Positions 16,654 to 24,388 of a stretch of 64,000 nucleotides of DNA are shown here, piece by piece. The stretch is taken from contig NZ_QEQF01000006.1 in NCBI RefSeq assembly GCF_003253115.1, positions 46,614-110,613 on the forward strand, given 5' to 3'. The notes below the pieces were generated by a model that saw nothing but the letters and a program-made list of their open reading frames with translations, searched no databases and was not told the DNA's origin. This stretch comes from Haemophilus_A paraphrohaemolyticus_A. Its GTDB lineage: Bacteria > Pseudomonadota > Gammaproteobacteria > Enterobacterales > Pasteurellaceae. Numbering within the stretch: the first letter of the stretch is position 1; each line of letters starts with the position of its first letter. Both the position numbers and the translations under genes were made by a program.

Positions 16654-17721
16654 ATGCTGTACCTACAAAAACTTCTCTTGATTCGCCGATTTTTCTCGAC
16701 ATTAGCGTTTTTTTCGATGCAAACGGTCTTTTTTATCTACCTTCAGAAAAAAGGACTGAGCAACAGCGAAATCGCTTTTTCGCTCTCGCTACTGTTTTTC
16801 TGCAATCAGGCACTTGCCATTTTTGCCGGTATCTGGGGCGATCGCTTCGGGCTTGCCAAAATGATGTTGCTTGGCTGCTTTTTAGATGTGCTTGCTTACA
16901 TCTTTTTCCTCTCTGCAGATCACTACTTTCTCTTGCTGCTCGCTACCACCTGTTTTGGTCTAGGGAGTTGCTTATTCGGCACGAACGCCAAAGCCTGTTT
17001 ACTCGCAATTGCGGGCAATGAATATGCTGAGAAAACACGTCTACAAGGCAAATATCTCAAAGTCACATCAATGTCCTCAATGGGTGCCCCGCTTTTGGTG
17101 ATTCCTTTTATTAAGTACGATCACATCAATGCTCTCATTTGGGCGTGCTTTGCGATTGAAGCGATTTTATTTGTGCTGATGATTAAGCCGTTTTCGCAAA
17201 TACAAGCGGTGCAAAAATTGGTGAAATTTCGCTTTTCGCAAATCCGTGACATTATGACCAAAGATTTTCTCTTTGTGCATTTGATGCTTTTTATCCCGCT
17301 TTCGATAGCAACCTCGTTTTTCGTGATTTTCCCGTTTTTGTTCGACAACAAACTCGGCTTGCCCGAACATTCGCCCATTGCACTATTTGTGAATGGTTTA
17401 TTGACTGTGCTTTTACAAAGCACTTTTTCACGTAAAATTAACCTTACTCCAAAACAGACCGCTTGGGTTGCACCAATTTTAGCGGTCGGGATTGTCGCTC
17501 CGTGGTTTTTGACTTTACATTATTTGTCAATTTACACTGCTTATCTTTACTTAGTAATTTTCACCGTCATTGAGGTTTATGCTCTCACGGCAATGGCAAA
17601 TTTGCTGGTGAAATTCGACAATGGTACGCATCGCGGCTTTATTTTCGGGGCTTCTCGCTTGCTACTTTCAATTGCAACGGTGGGCATAATGAACCTCGTT
17701 CCTCATCTGTTTTTGGTGTAA
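16654..17721 (+). CDS. Major facilitator superfamily transporter
   Basis: A 355-residue membrane protein with about ten to twelve predicted helices. The loop GIWGDRFGLAKMMLLG between helices 2 and 3 matches the MFS motif A (G-x-x-x-D-R-x-G-R/K). Substrate cannot be read from the sequence. ATG 16654, 10 bp after slyX, was preferred to an in-frame start inside slyX; the ribosome-binding site is weak in both cases. It is followed after 4 bp by crcB, suggesting cotranscription. Confidence 0.8.
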   Translation: MLYLQKLLLIRRFFSTLAFFSMQTVFFIYLQKKGLSNSEIAFSLSLLFFCNQALAIFAGIWGDRFGLAKMMLLGCFLDVLAYIFFLSADHYFLLLLATTCFGLGSCLFGTNAKACLLAIAGNEYAEKTRLQGKYLKVTSMSSMGAPLLVIPFIKYDHINALIWACFAIEAILFVLMIKPFSQIQAVQKLVKFRFSQIRDIMTKDFLFVHLMLFIPLSIATSFFVIFPFLFDNKLGLPEHSPIALFVNGLLTVLLQSTFSRKINLTPKQTAWVAPILAVGIVAPWFLTLHYLSIYTAYLYLVIFTVIEVYALTAMANLLVKFDNGTHRGFIFGASRLLLSIATVGIMNLVPHLFLV

Positions 17722-17725
17722 CACA

Positions 17726-18091
17726 ATGATGAATGTATTACTGATTTCCGTCGGTGCTGTAGCGGGTGCTATCGCCCGCTGGCTGCTTAGTTTATGGCTT
17801 AACCCGATTTTTACCAGTTTCGCTTTCGGCACACTTATTGCCAACTGGGCGGGCTGTTTGTTGATTGGGATTGTAATGGGATTATCGCTGCACGATCAGC
17901 AGAAATTACTGATTATCACGGGATTCCTTGGCAGTTTCACCACTTTTTCTAGCTTTTCTGCGGAATTAAGTGAGAAACTCTTAACAGGAAAATGGTTGGA
18001 ATTTAGTTTAACGTTAGGATTGCATTTGGTCGGTGGAATTTTATTGACTGTGATGGGAATTATTCTTACTAGAATGGTGGTAAGCGGTTGA
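17726..18091 (+). CDS. crcB: Fluoride channel CrcB/Fluc
   Basis: Small dual-topology fluoride exporter that protects the cell against F-. The 121-residue product has four predicted helices and the family segments GAIARWLLS, GTLIANWAGCLLIG and GFLGSFTTFSSFSAE, the last including the F-box phenylalanines and the central Na+ site region. No fluoride riboswitch is seen upstream. It lies 4 bp after the MFS gene. Confidence 0.95.
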   Translation: MMNVLLISVGAVAGAIARWLLSLWLNPIFTSFAFGTLIANWAGCLLIGIVMGLSLHDQQKLLIITGFLGSFTTFSSFSAELSEKLLTGKWLEFSLTLGLHLVGGILLTVMGIILTRMVVSG

Positions 18092-18122
18092 TTTTATAGA
18101 GTAATTTGTAAATATGAAACAA

Positions 18123-18150
18123 AATAAAACCGCTTGAAAGCGGTTTTATT
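18123..18150. terminator. Bidirectional terminator between crcB and dcuB
   Basis: A perfect 13-bp stem aataaaaccgctt/aagcggttttatt with a 2-nt loop between convergent genes. The arms contain the uptake-signal core AAGCGGT on one strand and its complement on the other. Confidence 0.85.
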
Positions 18151-18192
18151 CATATAAATAACATTGGGCATGTTTTACATACCCAAACATAC

Positions 18193-19515
18193 TTAAAGTA
18201 ATACGTTAGACAATACTAAACCAAATACTAAACAGAATGCCATACTTAATAAGCCTGGAAGCATAAAGCTATGATTGAAAATGTATTTACCAATTTTGGT
18301 TGTACCCGTGGTATCAAAGTCAATTGATGCAATAATCGGACCATAGTTAGGCACGAAGAAGTAGCCATTTACTGCTACAAATACCCCGATTAAAACAGGC
18401 GCAGGAATGCCTAATGCGATACCAAGTGGGAATAAGGTCGCTACTGTCGCACCTTGGCTGTTTACCAACACAGAAAGTACAAATAATGCAAAAGCAAATG
18501 CCCAAGGTGCAGTTTGTACTAAACCTTCTACTAAACCTTTTACTTCACTCATATGTGCTTGCATTAAGGTGTCACCTAACCACGCAATACCAAAGATTGC
18601 AATTACCGCACGCATACCCGCGTGGAAAACAGAACCTTTAGTGATTTCTGTGCCATCTGGTTTACAAGTGAAGATAATTAATGCACCAATTGAAAGCATA
18701 ATGATTTCGATAGTGTGTGCCATTCCCATTGGTTTGCCATCAAAAACTGGGCGGAGTGAAGGCATTGCCCCCATTAACACGACAAGCAATGCACCGAATA
18801 AGAAGAGTGAAACAGACACTTTTGCCGTTTTGCTCACTTCAATTTCCGTAGAACTTGTGGTTGAATTAAAGATATCTGCATATTTTGGATCTTTCAAACG
18901 GCGTTGATATTCTGGATCATCTTTGAGCTCTTTGCCCATTTTGTTCACAAATACGCACGCCAATAAAATACCTGCAAGAGTAGATGGAATGGTCACCATC
19001 AACACATCACCTAAGTGAATGCCTTGTGGCTCAAGGAATGCAACAACCGCAACAACTGCTGCTGCAATTGGGCTTGCAACAATGGCAAATTGAGAAGCAA
19101 TTACTGCCATTGAAAGAGGGCGTTCTGGGCGAATACCGCTATGACGACTTACTTCAGCAATCACAGGAAGAACCGAATATGCAACATGTCCTGTTCCAGC
19201 CAATACAGTAAATGTCCACGTAACTAGCGGTGCGATAAATGTAATATGTTTCGGATTACGCCGTAAAATGTTGGTTGCGATTTTGATCATATAATCCAAA
19301 CCGCCTGCAGCTTGCATTGCAGCCGCAGCAGAAACTACCGCCATAATCATAAACATTACATCAATCGGCAAACCAGCTGGTTTTAAGCCAAAACCGAAGG
19401 AAAGAATGGCAAGCCCCAAGCCACCAAACACACCCAAACCAATCCCGCCCACGCGTGCACCGACTAAGATACAGAGCAACACAATGGCGAATTGCACAAG
19501 AAACATTGTAGACAT
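18193..19515 (-). CDS. dcuB: Anaerobic C4-dicarboxylate transporter, DcuA/DcuB family
   Basis: Fumarate/succinate antiporter used in fumarate respiration. The 440-residue product has the Dcu length and about ten to twelve helices, with FAGTGH-type LAGTGHVAYSVLPVIAEVSR, RPERPLSMAVIASQ, ASPIAAAVVAVVA and the C-terminal DTTGTTKIGKYIFNHSFMLPGL. LMQAHMSEVKG resembles DcuB more than DcuA, but the protein has features of both. Together with frdABCD it provides fumarate uptake and succinate export. No FNR site of good quality was seen upstream. Confidence 0.9.
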   Translation of the reverse strand: MSTMFLVQFAIVLLCILVGARVGGIGLGVFGGLGLAILSFGFGLKPAGLPIDVMFMIMAVVSAAAAMQAAGGLDYMIKIATNILRRNPKHITFIAPLVTWTFTVLAGTGHVAYSVLPVIAEVSRHSGIRPERPLSMAVIASQFAIVASPIAAAVVAVVAFLEPQGIHLGDVLMVTIPSTLAGILLACVFVNKMGKELKDDPEYQRRLKDPKYADIFNSTTSSTEIEVSKTAKVSVSLFLFGALLVVLMGAMPSLRPVFDGKPMGMAHTIEIIMLSIGALIIFTCKPDGTEITKGSVFHAGMRAVIAIFGIAWLGDTLMQAHMSEVKGLVEGLVQTAPWAFAFALFVLSVLVNSQGATVATLFPLGIALGIPAPVLIGVFVAVNGYFFVPNYGPIIASIDFDTTGTTKIGKYIFNHSFMLPGLLSMAFCLVFGLVLSNVLL

Positions 19516-19654
19516 TTGAAAAACTCCGTTGTAATTTAGAGAAAAATCCTCATAATTTGAGGTTATAACTGATTAAAAATCGCTAATAATATAGCATAAA
19601 AAAATTTAATCTTAATGATTAGATTTTAATTAAAATCAAAAAATAGGAAAAAAT

Positions 19655-20479
19655 ATGCAGTTTTCAAAAATGCACGGTTTAGGTAACGACTTTATGGTGA
19701 TCGATGGCGTCACGCAAAACGTGTTTCTCACGCCTGACATCATCCGCCAACTTTCCGACCGTCATCGTGGTATCGGCTTCGATCAACTTCTATTAGTTGA
19801 GCCCCCTTACGATCCTGAATTGGACTTTCACTACCGCATTTTTAACGCCGATGGCAGCGAAGTTTCACAATGTGGCAACGGTGCGCGCTGTTTTGCCCGT
19901 TTCGTGACATTAAAAAGCTTAACTAACAAGCCTAATATTCACGTCAGTACTGCTAAAGGCAAAATGGCCTTAAGCCTGAAAGAAGATGGCAAAGTGCGTG
20001 TAAATATGGGTGAACCGATTTGGGAACCCGCCCAAGTGCCGTTTACTGCCAACAAATTCGAGAAAAACTACATTCTCCGTACCCATCTACAAACTGTGCT
20101 CTGCGGCGTTGTGTCGATGGGCAATCCACACTGTGTATTGCAAGTCGAAAATATTGATACTGCCCCTGTGTTACAACTCGGCCCACTACTTGAAAACCAC
20201 GAACGCTTCCCAGAACGAGCTAACATTGGCTTTATGCAAGTGCTCAATCGCAATCATATCAAACTCCGTGTTTTCGAACGTGGTGCGGGCGAAACACAAG
20301 CCTGTGGCAGCGGTGCGTGTGGTGCGGTTGCCGTCGGCATTATGCAAGGCATATTAGATAGCAAAGTGCAGGTGGATTTACCCGGTGGCTCACTTTGGAT
20401 TGAATGGGAGGGCATTGGTCACCCGCTTTATATGACAGGTGATGCAACGCATATTTATGATGGGTTTATCAAACTCTAA
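19655..20479 (+). CDS. dapF: Diaminopimelate epimerase
   Basis: Converts LL- to meso-diaminopimelate for lysine and peptidoglycan. The 274-residue product has the two active-site cysteines in mirror-image halves: SQCGNGARCFARF and ETQACGSGACGAVAVG, each in the GNG/GSG anion-binding loop. The start MQFSKMHGLGNDFMVIDG is the family signature. It is followed after 13 bp by a lipoprotein gene, the same pairing as in Haemophilus. Confidence 0.98.
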   Translation: MQFSKMHGLGNDFMVIDGVTQNVFLTPDIIRQLSDRHRGIGFDQLLLVEPPYDPELDFHYRIFNADGSEVSQCGNGARCFARFVTLKSLTNKPNIHVSTAKGKMALSLKEDGKVRVNMGEPIWEPAQVPFTANKFEKNYILRTHLQTVLCGVVSMGNPHCVLQVENIDTAPVLQLGPLLENHERFPERANIGFMQVLNRNHIKLRVFERGAGETQACGSGACGAVAVGIMQGILDSKVQVDLPGGSLWIEWEGIGHPLYMTGDATHIYDGFIKL

Positions 20480-20492
20480 TTAAGGAAATTCT

Positions 20493-21062
20493 ATGTTTAA
20501 AAAATCGTTTATTTTCGCATTACCATTCATAGTAACCGCTTGCTCTTCCAACAATCAACCAGAAGAGGCATTTCCAGGTCAATTTGCAGATGCAGATTAT
20601 GTCCTTTCTGACCAAGATGCACAAAAATGGGTGGCAGAAAGCGAACAGGCTCGTCAATGTATTTATCCAAATTTGACCCGTATTCAACAAGATCATTTTT
20701 CAAAAGAAGATAGCTATATCCATGCCCAATATGTTTTCTTCTACCCGCTTGAAAAAGTCATTGGCGAAGAATATGTCAAAATTCTACAATCCGATGAAAA
20801 ATCCATGGGCTATGCACAATATCAATTCAAAAAATTTAAAGATAAGCCCACCGAGCTACAACCTCTAACAGCCCAGCAATGCGAAACACTGCGAGCACAA
20901 GCCCGCGATGATTTAGCGGTCGTTAAAGGGCAATACAAAAGCGGAATGGTGGAAGAAACAAAAACCGCAAGCGACGACAAGAAAAACAGCGATGGCGTTG
21001 CCACCAACCAAAATAAATTCTTCTTTGATATCATCAAATGGGGATCAGCGTTGTTGCTCTAA
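20493..21062 (+). CDS. Putative lipoprotein downstream of dapF
   Basis: A 189-residue protein of unknown function. The N-terminus is a lipoprotein signal with the lipobox VTAC (Cys17), followed by SSNNQPEEAF. The body is predicted soluble, with two further cysteines (ARQCIYP, QQCETLRA) that could form a disulfide, and it ends in a hydrophobic stretch (FFFDIIKWGSALLL) after a Lys/Asp-rich linker. It starts 13 bp after dapF with a taaggaa site, so the two are likely one transcript. No domain is recognised. Confidence 0.8.
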   Translation: MFKKSFIFALPFIVTACSSNNQPEEAFPGQFADADYVLSDQDAQKWVAESEQARQCIYPNLTRIQQDHFSKEDSYIHAQYVFFYPLEKVIGEEYVKILQSDEKSMGYAQYQFKKFKDKPTELQPLTAQQCETLRAQARDDLAVVKGQYKSGMVEETKTASDDKKNSDGVATNQNKFFFDIIKWGSALLL

Positions 21063-21083
21063 TCAGCGAACAGCGAATATCAT

Positions 21084-21130
21084 AAGCGGTGAAATTTGTA
21101 AAAGAAATTGCAAATTTCACCGCTTGTTGT
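21084..21130 (+). terminator. Uptake-signal pair terminator after the dapF-linked lipoprotein
   Basis: A 15-bp stem aagcggtgaaatttg/caaatttcaccgctt closes an 11-12 nt loop, followed by gttgttt. The arms are inverted uptake signals. It lies between convergent genes (the lipoprotein and the Slam-type gene) and may serve both. Confidence 0.8.
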
Positions 21131-21142
21131 TTCAAAAGGGGG

Positions 21143-22567
21143 CTAAAAATCTTTCTCTACTGACACAAACCACTCGCCACTTTTTCTAGAATAAAATTCT
21201 GGAATATTGCTATCAATTTTGCGGTAGCGATAATTCAACTTCGGCATAAAACCTTGCCATTGCAAACGGTTATGCCACACCGAAACATTCAAGCTATATT
21301 CTTTATCTTGACGTTTTTTGGTTGGAAAATAAAAATTCTCCGCACGAAAATCTCGCTTCACATAACGTAAGCTAACACGGCTGACAAACTCTTTAAGCTC
21401 CCACACCGAACCAACATTCACCCCACGGCGAAGAGAAGATTCCGCTTTATCTTTGCTACGATCAACACTACCTTCCACGCCACCCAATAGCAACCAATTC
21501 GGCTTGGCTTGATAACTTAACGAAAGTGAAACACCGTTCAGATAACCATTATGACGCCGAGCGACAGAAGCATCGGCATAGCGTTTTTGCGTATGCGAAA
21601 AAGATCCTGAAATTGCCCAGTAAGCGGTCAATTCTCGGCGGAAATCTGCAACTACCCCGTAATTTTTGCTATAACGTGGTGAACCGAGCCAGTTCTGTTC
21701 AAAAAATGGGGAAAATCCGACCGCTTGCAATGCCGAACGGTAACGATAGCCAAGCGAAGCATAAAGTGATTTTTCGCTGTAATCTTGCTTATCCCAATAA
21801 TGCACGCCACTAAAGCGACCGTTTGCGGTAACAAAATGGTTGCCACCCACATTCAATTCACGGTTCACGCCCACACCATAACGGAAGCCGTGTGCCTTTT
21901 GTGGCAAGGAGTCCGCATCTTTTTTAAACCGCAAGCCGCCTAACACAATATCTTGCTGAGAAGAAGCGTTATTTACGTTATCCGTTTGAGTATATTGCAG
22001 CTCCATATCAGGCTGCCAACTTTGCCGCTCTGCCATCGCCTGAATATAACGTTCGGTAAGTTGCTGCATTTGTGGTGAAAGTTCGGGCTTAGCACGTTCC
22101 AACTCCGCTTTTGCTTGGCGATATTGTTTATTCTCAAACAGCATCACACCCAAATCAAACCGAGGATAAGCTAACTCTGGCTTATCAGCTAAAATCTGCT
22201 GATAAAGCGAAATTGCCTGTGAGTATTCTTTTTCCGCCCGCAACATCGCCCCCATTGCGTAACGATAAAGCGTTTCATCATAATCCGCCTGCTGTTGATA
22301 CAACGGCAGTAGCTGCTTCAACAAATGCCATTGTTGCTTTACTACACCATAGTTAATCAACTTCTCGAGCTTGGTTTTGATGCTGTCTGCATCAGAAAGG
22401 GCAAACGAAGGGGCAGGCGGATTTTCTGTTTTTGGTTGCGTTTTTATTTGTGGTTCAGTCTGTTTAGGCAAAGTATTGTTCTCAAAGAAAACAGGTTGAG
22501 GTGCGTGAAAGGTTTCCGCTTGAACTGCAAGCGGTAGAAAAATAAGAAAGTTTGCGAGTTTTTTCAT
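21143..22567 (-). CDS. Slam-type surface lipoprotein assembly modulator (DUF560 barrel)
   Basis: Outer-membrane protein expected to move a partner lipoprotein to the cell surface. The 474-residue product has a signal peptide ending VQA (about residue 17), a helical TPR-like region (about 55-180, with YPRFDLGVMLFENKQYRQAKAELERA) and a C-terminal beta-barrel of alternating aromatic strands ending in VEKDF with a terminal Phe, the outer-membrane insertion signal. This architecture is that of Slam proteins. The partner is probably the TbpB-like lipoprotein gene directly upstream. The call rests on architecture and context, not on a catalytic motif. Confidence 0.85.
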   Translation of the reverse strand: MKKLANFLIFLPLAVQAETFHAPQPVFFENNTLPKQTEPQIKTQPKTENPPAPSFALSDADSIKTKLEKLINYGVVKQQWHLLKQLLPLYQQQADYDETLYRYAMGAMLRAEKEYSQAISLYQQILADKPELAYPRFDLGVMLFENKQYRQAKAELERAKPELSPQMQQLTERYIQAMAERQSWQPDMELQYTQTDNVNNASSQQDIVLGGLRFKKDADSLPQKAHGFRYGVGVNRELNVGGNHFVTANGRFSGVHYWDKQDYSEKSLYASLGYRYRSALQAVGFSPFFEQNWLGSPRYSKNYGVVADFRRELTAYWAISGSFSHTQKRYADASVARRHNGYLNGVSLSLSYQAKPNWLLLGGVEGSVDRSKDKAESSLRRGVNVGSVWELKEFVSRVSLRYVKRDFRAENFYFPTKKRQDKEYSLNVSVWHNRLQWQGFMPKLNYRYRKIDSNIPEFYSRKSGEWFVSVEKDF

Positions 22568-22673
22568 GATATTACAGATGAGAAAAGAAATGATGAATTA
22601 TAGGTTTGCAATTCAAAATGAACCATATACTTGCAGTTATGATAAGTTACCTTGTTGGGGTATGATGAAAAAT

Positions 22674-22706
22674 AAATGCCGTTTAAATCCACTTTAAACG
22701 GCATTT
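22674..22706. terminator. Hairpin between the surface lipoprotein and the Slam-type gene
   Basis: A perfect 14-bp stem aaatgccgtttaaa/tttaaacggcattt with a 5-nt loop is followed by T-rich tails on both strands. It lies between two genes on the same (minus) strand, so it would reduce or uncouple transcription of the Slam-type gene relative to the lipoprotein. Confidence 0.8.
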
Positions 22707-22785
22707 TCTTGTAGGGGGTAAATCGCATTTGCTCTAAAACATCGGTGGAATATTAGGGAGAATGTAATTCGCCTCTACAGAAAGG

Positions 22786-23796
22786 TTATTTTTGAATTTC
22801 GCCACGGGTGCCGCCTAAACCAAACTCAAATTTATTATGATCATTTTTTGTTGTTCCAGCAGTTTCTCTCTTGTTTTCCATAGAGAAAGTTGCTAAACCA
22901 GAAACTTCTTCTGCATTAGGACCAAAGAATCCTAATTGATAGTGACCATCAACTAAATGATTATAAGATGATTCTGCTTTTCCTTCTACGCCAATAATAT
23001 TATTACCTTTTAAATTAATACGCTTAATATCTGCTTCTTGTAAGGTTAATTTTCCTGAGCCACCCATTTCAGTTAATCTACCTTGACCTTTTTTAATATT
23101 AAAATTTACGTTATATATAAATGTTGCAGTAGATCCATTAAAAAATCCTTGCCCAATATAGGTGGCTTTTCCATTCGTTGGAATATTTTTCTCCTCGGTT
23201 GCTAAACCTGCAACATCCACATCATAAGCATACCATTCAGGTGTTAAATCAACATCATTTTGAATATTCTCACTTTCAGTATTTGCAATAACAATAGAGT
23301 AGGGTTGATTATAAATATATGTTCCTCCAGAAAATTTAGTTAATTTACCATCTTGAGATATGCTTTGTTTGCTACGATCAATATATCCGATTTCATTATT
23401 TCCTAAGTGATAAGGAAGTGCCTGCCCTATTTTTGTTTCTTTTATTGATTGTGCTTTTAATAATCCTGCTTGGTATTCCTCGGCTTTACGTGCTTCTTCT
23501 GCTTTACGAGCCTCTTCAGCTTTGCGTGCTTCTTCTGCTTTACGAGCCTCTTCAGCTTTGCGTGCTTCTTCTGCTTTACGTGCTTCTTCTGCTTTACGTA
23601 CTTCTTCAGCTTTACGAGCTTCTTCTGCTTTACGAGCTTCTTCTGCTTTCTTAGCATCAGTTACTTGCTGACGAGCTTGCTCATTTTGAGCGGTTGGTTG
23701 ATTAGTGTTTGGTGTGTTTGAACCGCCACCACTACTTCCACAGCCTGTTAATACGGCTAAAAGTGCTGCTGCAAGGGTTACATTTTTTAGTTTCAT
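22786..23796 (-). CDS. TbpB-like surface lipoprotein with KAEEAR repeats, probable Slam substrate
   Basis: A 336-residue lipoprotein. The signal peptide ends in the lipobox LTGC (Cys19), followed by a Gly/Ser/Asn/Gln-rich anchor. Residues about 45-108 are ten RKAEEA-type hexapeptides, predicted as a long charged helix or stalk. The C-terminal half is beta-rich and contains GHYQLGFFGPNAEEVSGLATF, the signature of transferrin-binding-protein-B-like barrels. Such lipoproteins are exported by Slam, encoded just downstream, and bind host iron or heme proteins or other ligands in relatives; the ligand here is unknown. The divergent XRE gene may control it. Confidence 0.85.
   Translation of the reverse strand: MKLKNVTLAAALLAVLTGCGSSGGGSNTPNTNQPTAQNEQARQQVTDAKKAEEARKAEEARKAEEVRKAEEARKAEEARKAEEARKAEEARKAEEARKAEEARKAEEYQAGLLKAQSIKETKIGQALPYHLGNNEIGYIDRSKQSISQDGKLTKFSGGTYIYNQPYSIVIANTESENIQNDVDLTPEWYAYDVDVAGLATEEKNIPTNGKATYIGQGFFNGSTATFIYNVNFNIKKGQGRLTEMGGSGKLTLQEADIKRINLKGNNIIGVEGKAESSYNHLVDGHYQLGFFGPNAEEVSGLATFSMENKRETAGTTKNDHNKFEFGLGGTRGEIQK
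23473..23652 (-). repeat. Ten tandem 18-bp repeats inside the surface lipoprotein gene
   Basis: Ten units of a GA-rich 18-bp sequence (plus strand tgcttcttctgctttacg and close variants) encode the RKAEEA hexapeptides. Units 2-3 and 4-5 form two identical 36-bp blocks, showing recent duplication. Because 18 is a multiple of 3, gain or loss changes stalk length, not reading frame. Confidence 0.97.
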
Positions 23797-23838
23797 AAAG
23801 ACCTCGATAAATAAAAGTAGGAGAAAAAAACCAAAACT

Positions 23839-23866
23839 ATTATAATTTGGTCTAAATTATATACAA
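23839..23866 (-). promoter_or_regulatory. Promoter of the surface lipoprotein gene
   Basis: On the minus strand TTGTAT (23866-23861), a 16-bp spacer and TATAAT (23844-23839) form a good sigma-70 promoter about 45 bp before the gene. A second TATAAT lies at 23861-23856. The palindromes at 23887-23915 lie 20-50 bp upstream of its -35. Confidence 0.6.
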
Positions 23867-23886
23867 TAAATCAACAGTTACAGTCG

Positions 23887-23915
23887 GTTACCGAATTAAG
23901 GTAACTATTTACCTT
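23887..23915. promoter_or_regulatory. Overlapping palindromes between the lipoprotein and XRE genes, candidate operator
   Basis: Three GGTAA/TTACC half-sites form two perfect inverted repeats: GTTACC-N7-GGTAAC (23887-23905) and AAGGTA-N6-TACCTT (23898-23915). They lie just before the XRE regulator start at 23929 and upstream of the lipoprotein promoter. Autoregulation by the XRE protein plus control of the lipoprotein gene is the natural reading, inferred from position only. Confidence 0.5.
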
Positions 23916-23928
23916 GAGAGGGTAGAGT

Positions 23929-24333
23929 ATGAAAATTAATGAAAAAATCCGTCAGTTACGCGAACAATACCAGTTATCGCAAGAAAATATGGCGGATAAA
24001 TTAGGGATGTCGGTAACAGGTTATGGGAAAATTGAGCGAGGTGAAGTGCGTTCAAATCTATCTCGTTTAGAACAAATCTCTGAAGTATTTGATATGGATA
24101 TTTGTGAGTTGCTCTCTATGGGGGAAACTGAGAAAGTTTATTTTAACAATACCGATAATGATTTTAGTAATTCTAATAATTTTTGTTTTGCAGTTGGGAA
24201 TGGAAATACAGATCAAATTATTCAACAATTACAATTAATATTAAGCCATAAAGATGAATTATTAGCACAAAAAGATAAAATTATAAATGGGCTAGAAAGA
24301 GAAATCGATTTACTCAAAAAATTACAAAAATAA
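23929..24333 (+). CDS. XRE-family helix-turn-helix regulator
   Basis: A 134-residue protein with an N-terminal Cro/C1-type HTH (about 5-62: IRQLREQYQLSQENMADKLGMSVTGYGKIERGE). A polar, Asn-rich linker follows, then a C-terminal coiled coil (about 92-134: QIIQQLQLILSHKDELLAQKDKIINGLEREIDLLKKL) that probably mediates dimerisation. It is divergent from the surface lipoprotein gene and separated from it by palindromic sites, so it is a likely local regulator. Targets and inducer are unknown. Confidence 0.88.
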   Translation: MKINEKIRQLREQYQLSQENMADKLGMSVTGYGKIERGEVRSNLSRLEQISEVFDMDICELLSMGETEKVYFNNTDNDFSNSNNFCFAVGNGNTDQIIQQLQLILSHKDELLAQKDKIINGLEREIDLLKKLQK

Positions 24334-24338
24334 TATTT

Positions 24339-24388
24339 ACAAGCGGTGAAATTTGTAAAAGAAATTGCAAATTTCACTGTTTGTTTTT
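24339..24388. terminator. Uptake-signal pair terminator between XRE and TauE genes
   Basis: Inverted arms acaagcggtgaaatttg/caaatttcactgtttgt surround a taaaagaaatt loop, followed by tttttta. It is almost identical to the hairpin at 21084-21125, but the right arm has two substitutions that break its uptake-signal copy. It serves the convergent XRE and TauE genes. Confidence 0.75.

Noticed and set aside
23418..23721. Open frames in other frames and on the other strand through the 18-bp repeats (Leu/Tyr-, Phe/Cys- and Lys-rich)
   Set aside because: They are by-products of a repeat length divisible by three, which keeps all six frames open; the minus-strand lipoprotein frame has a signal peptide, lipobox and a full domain.
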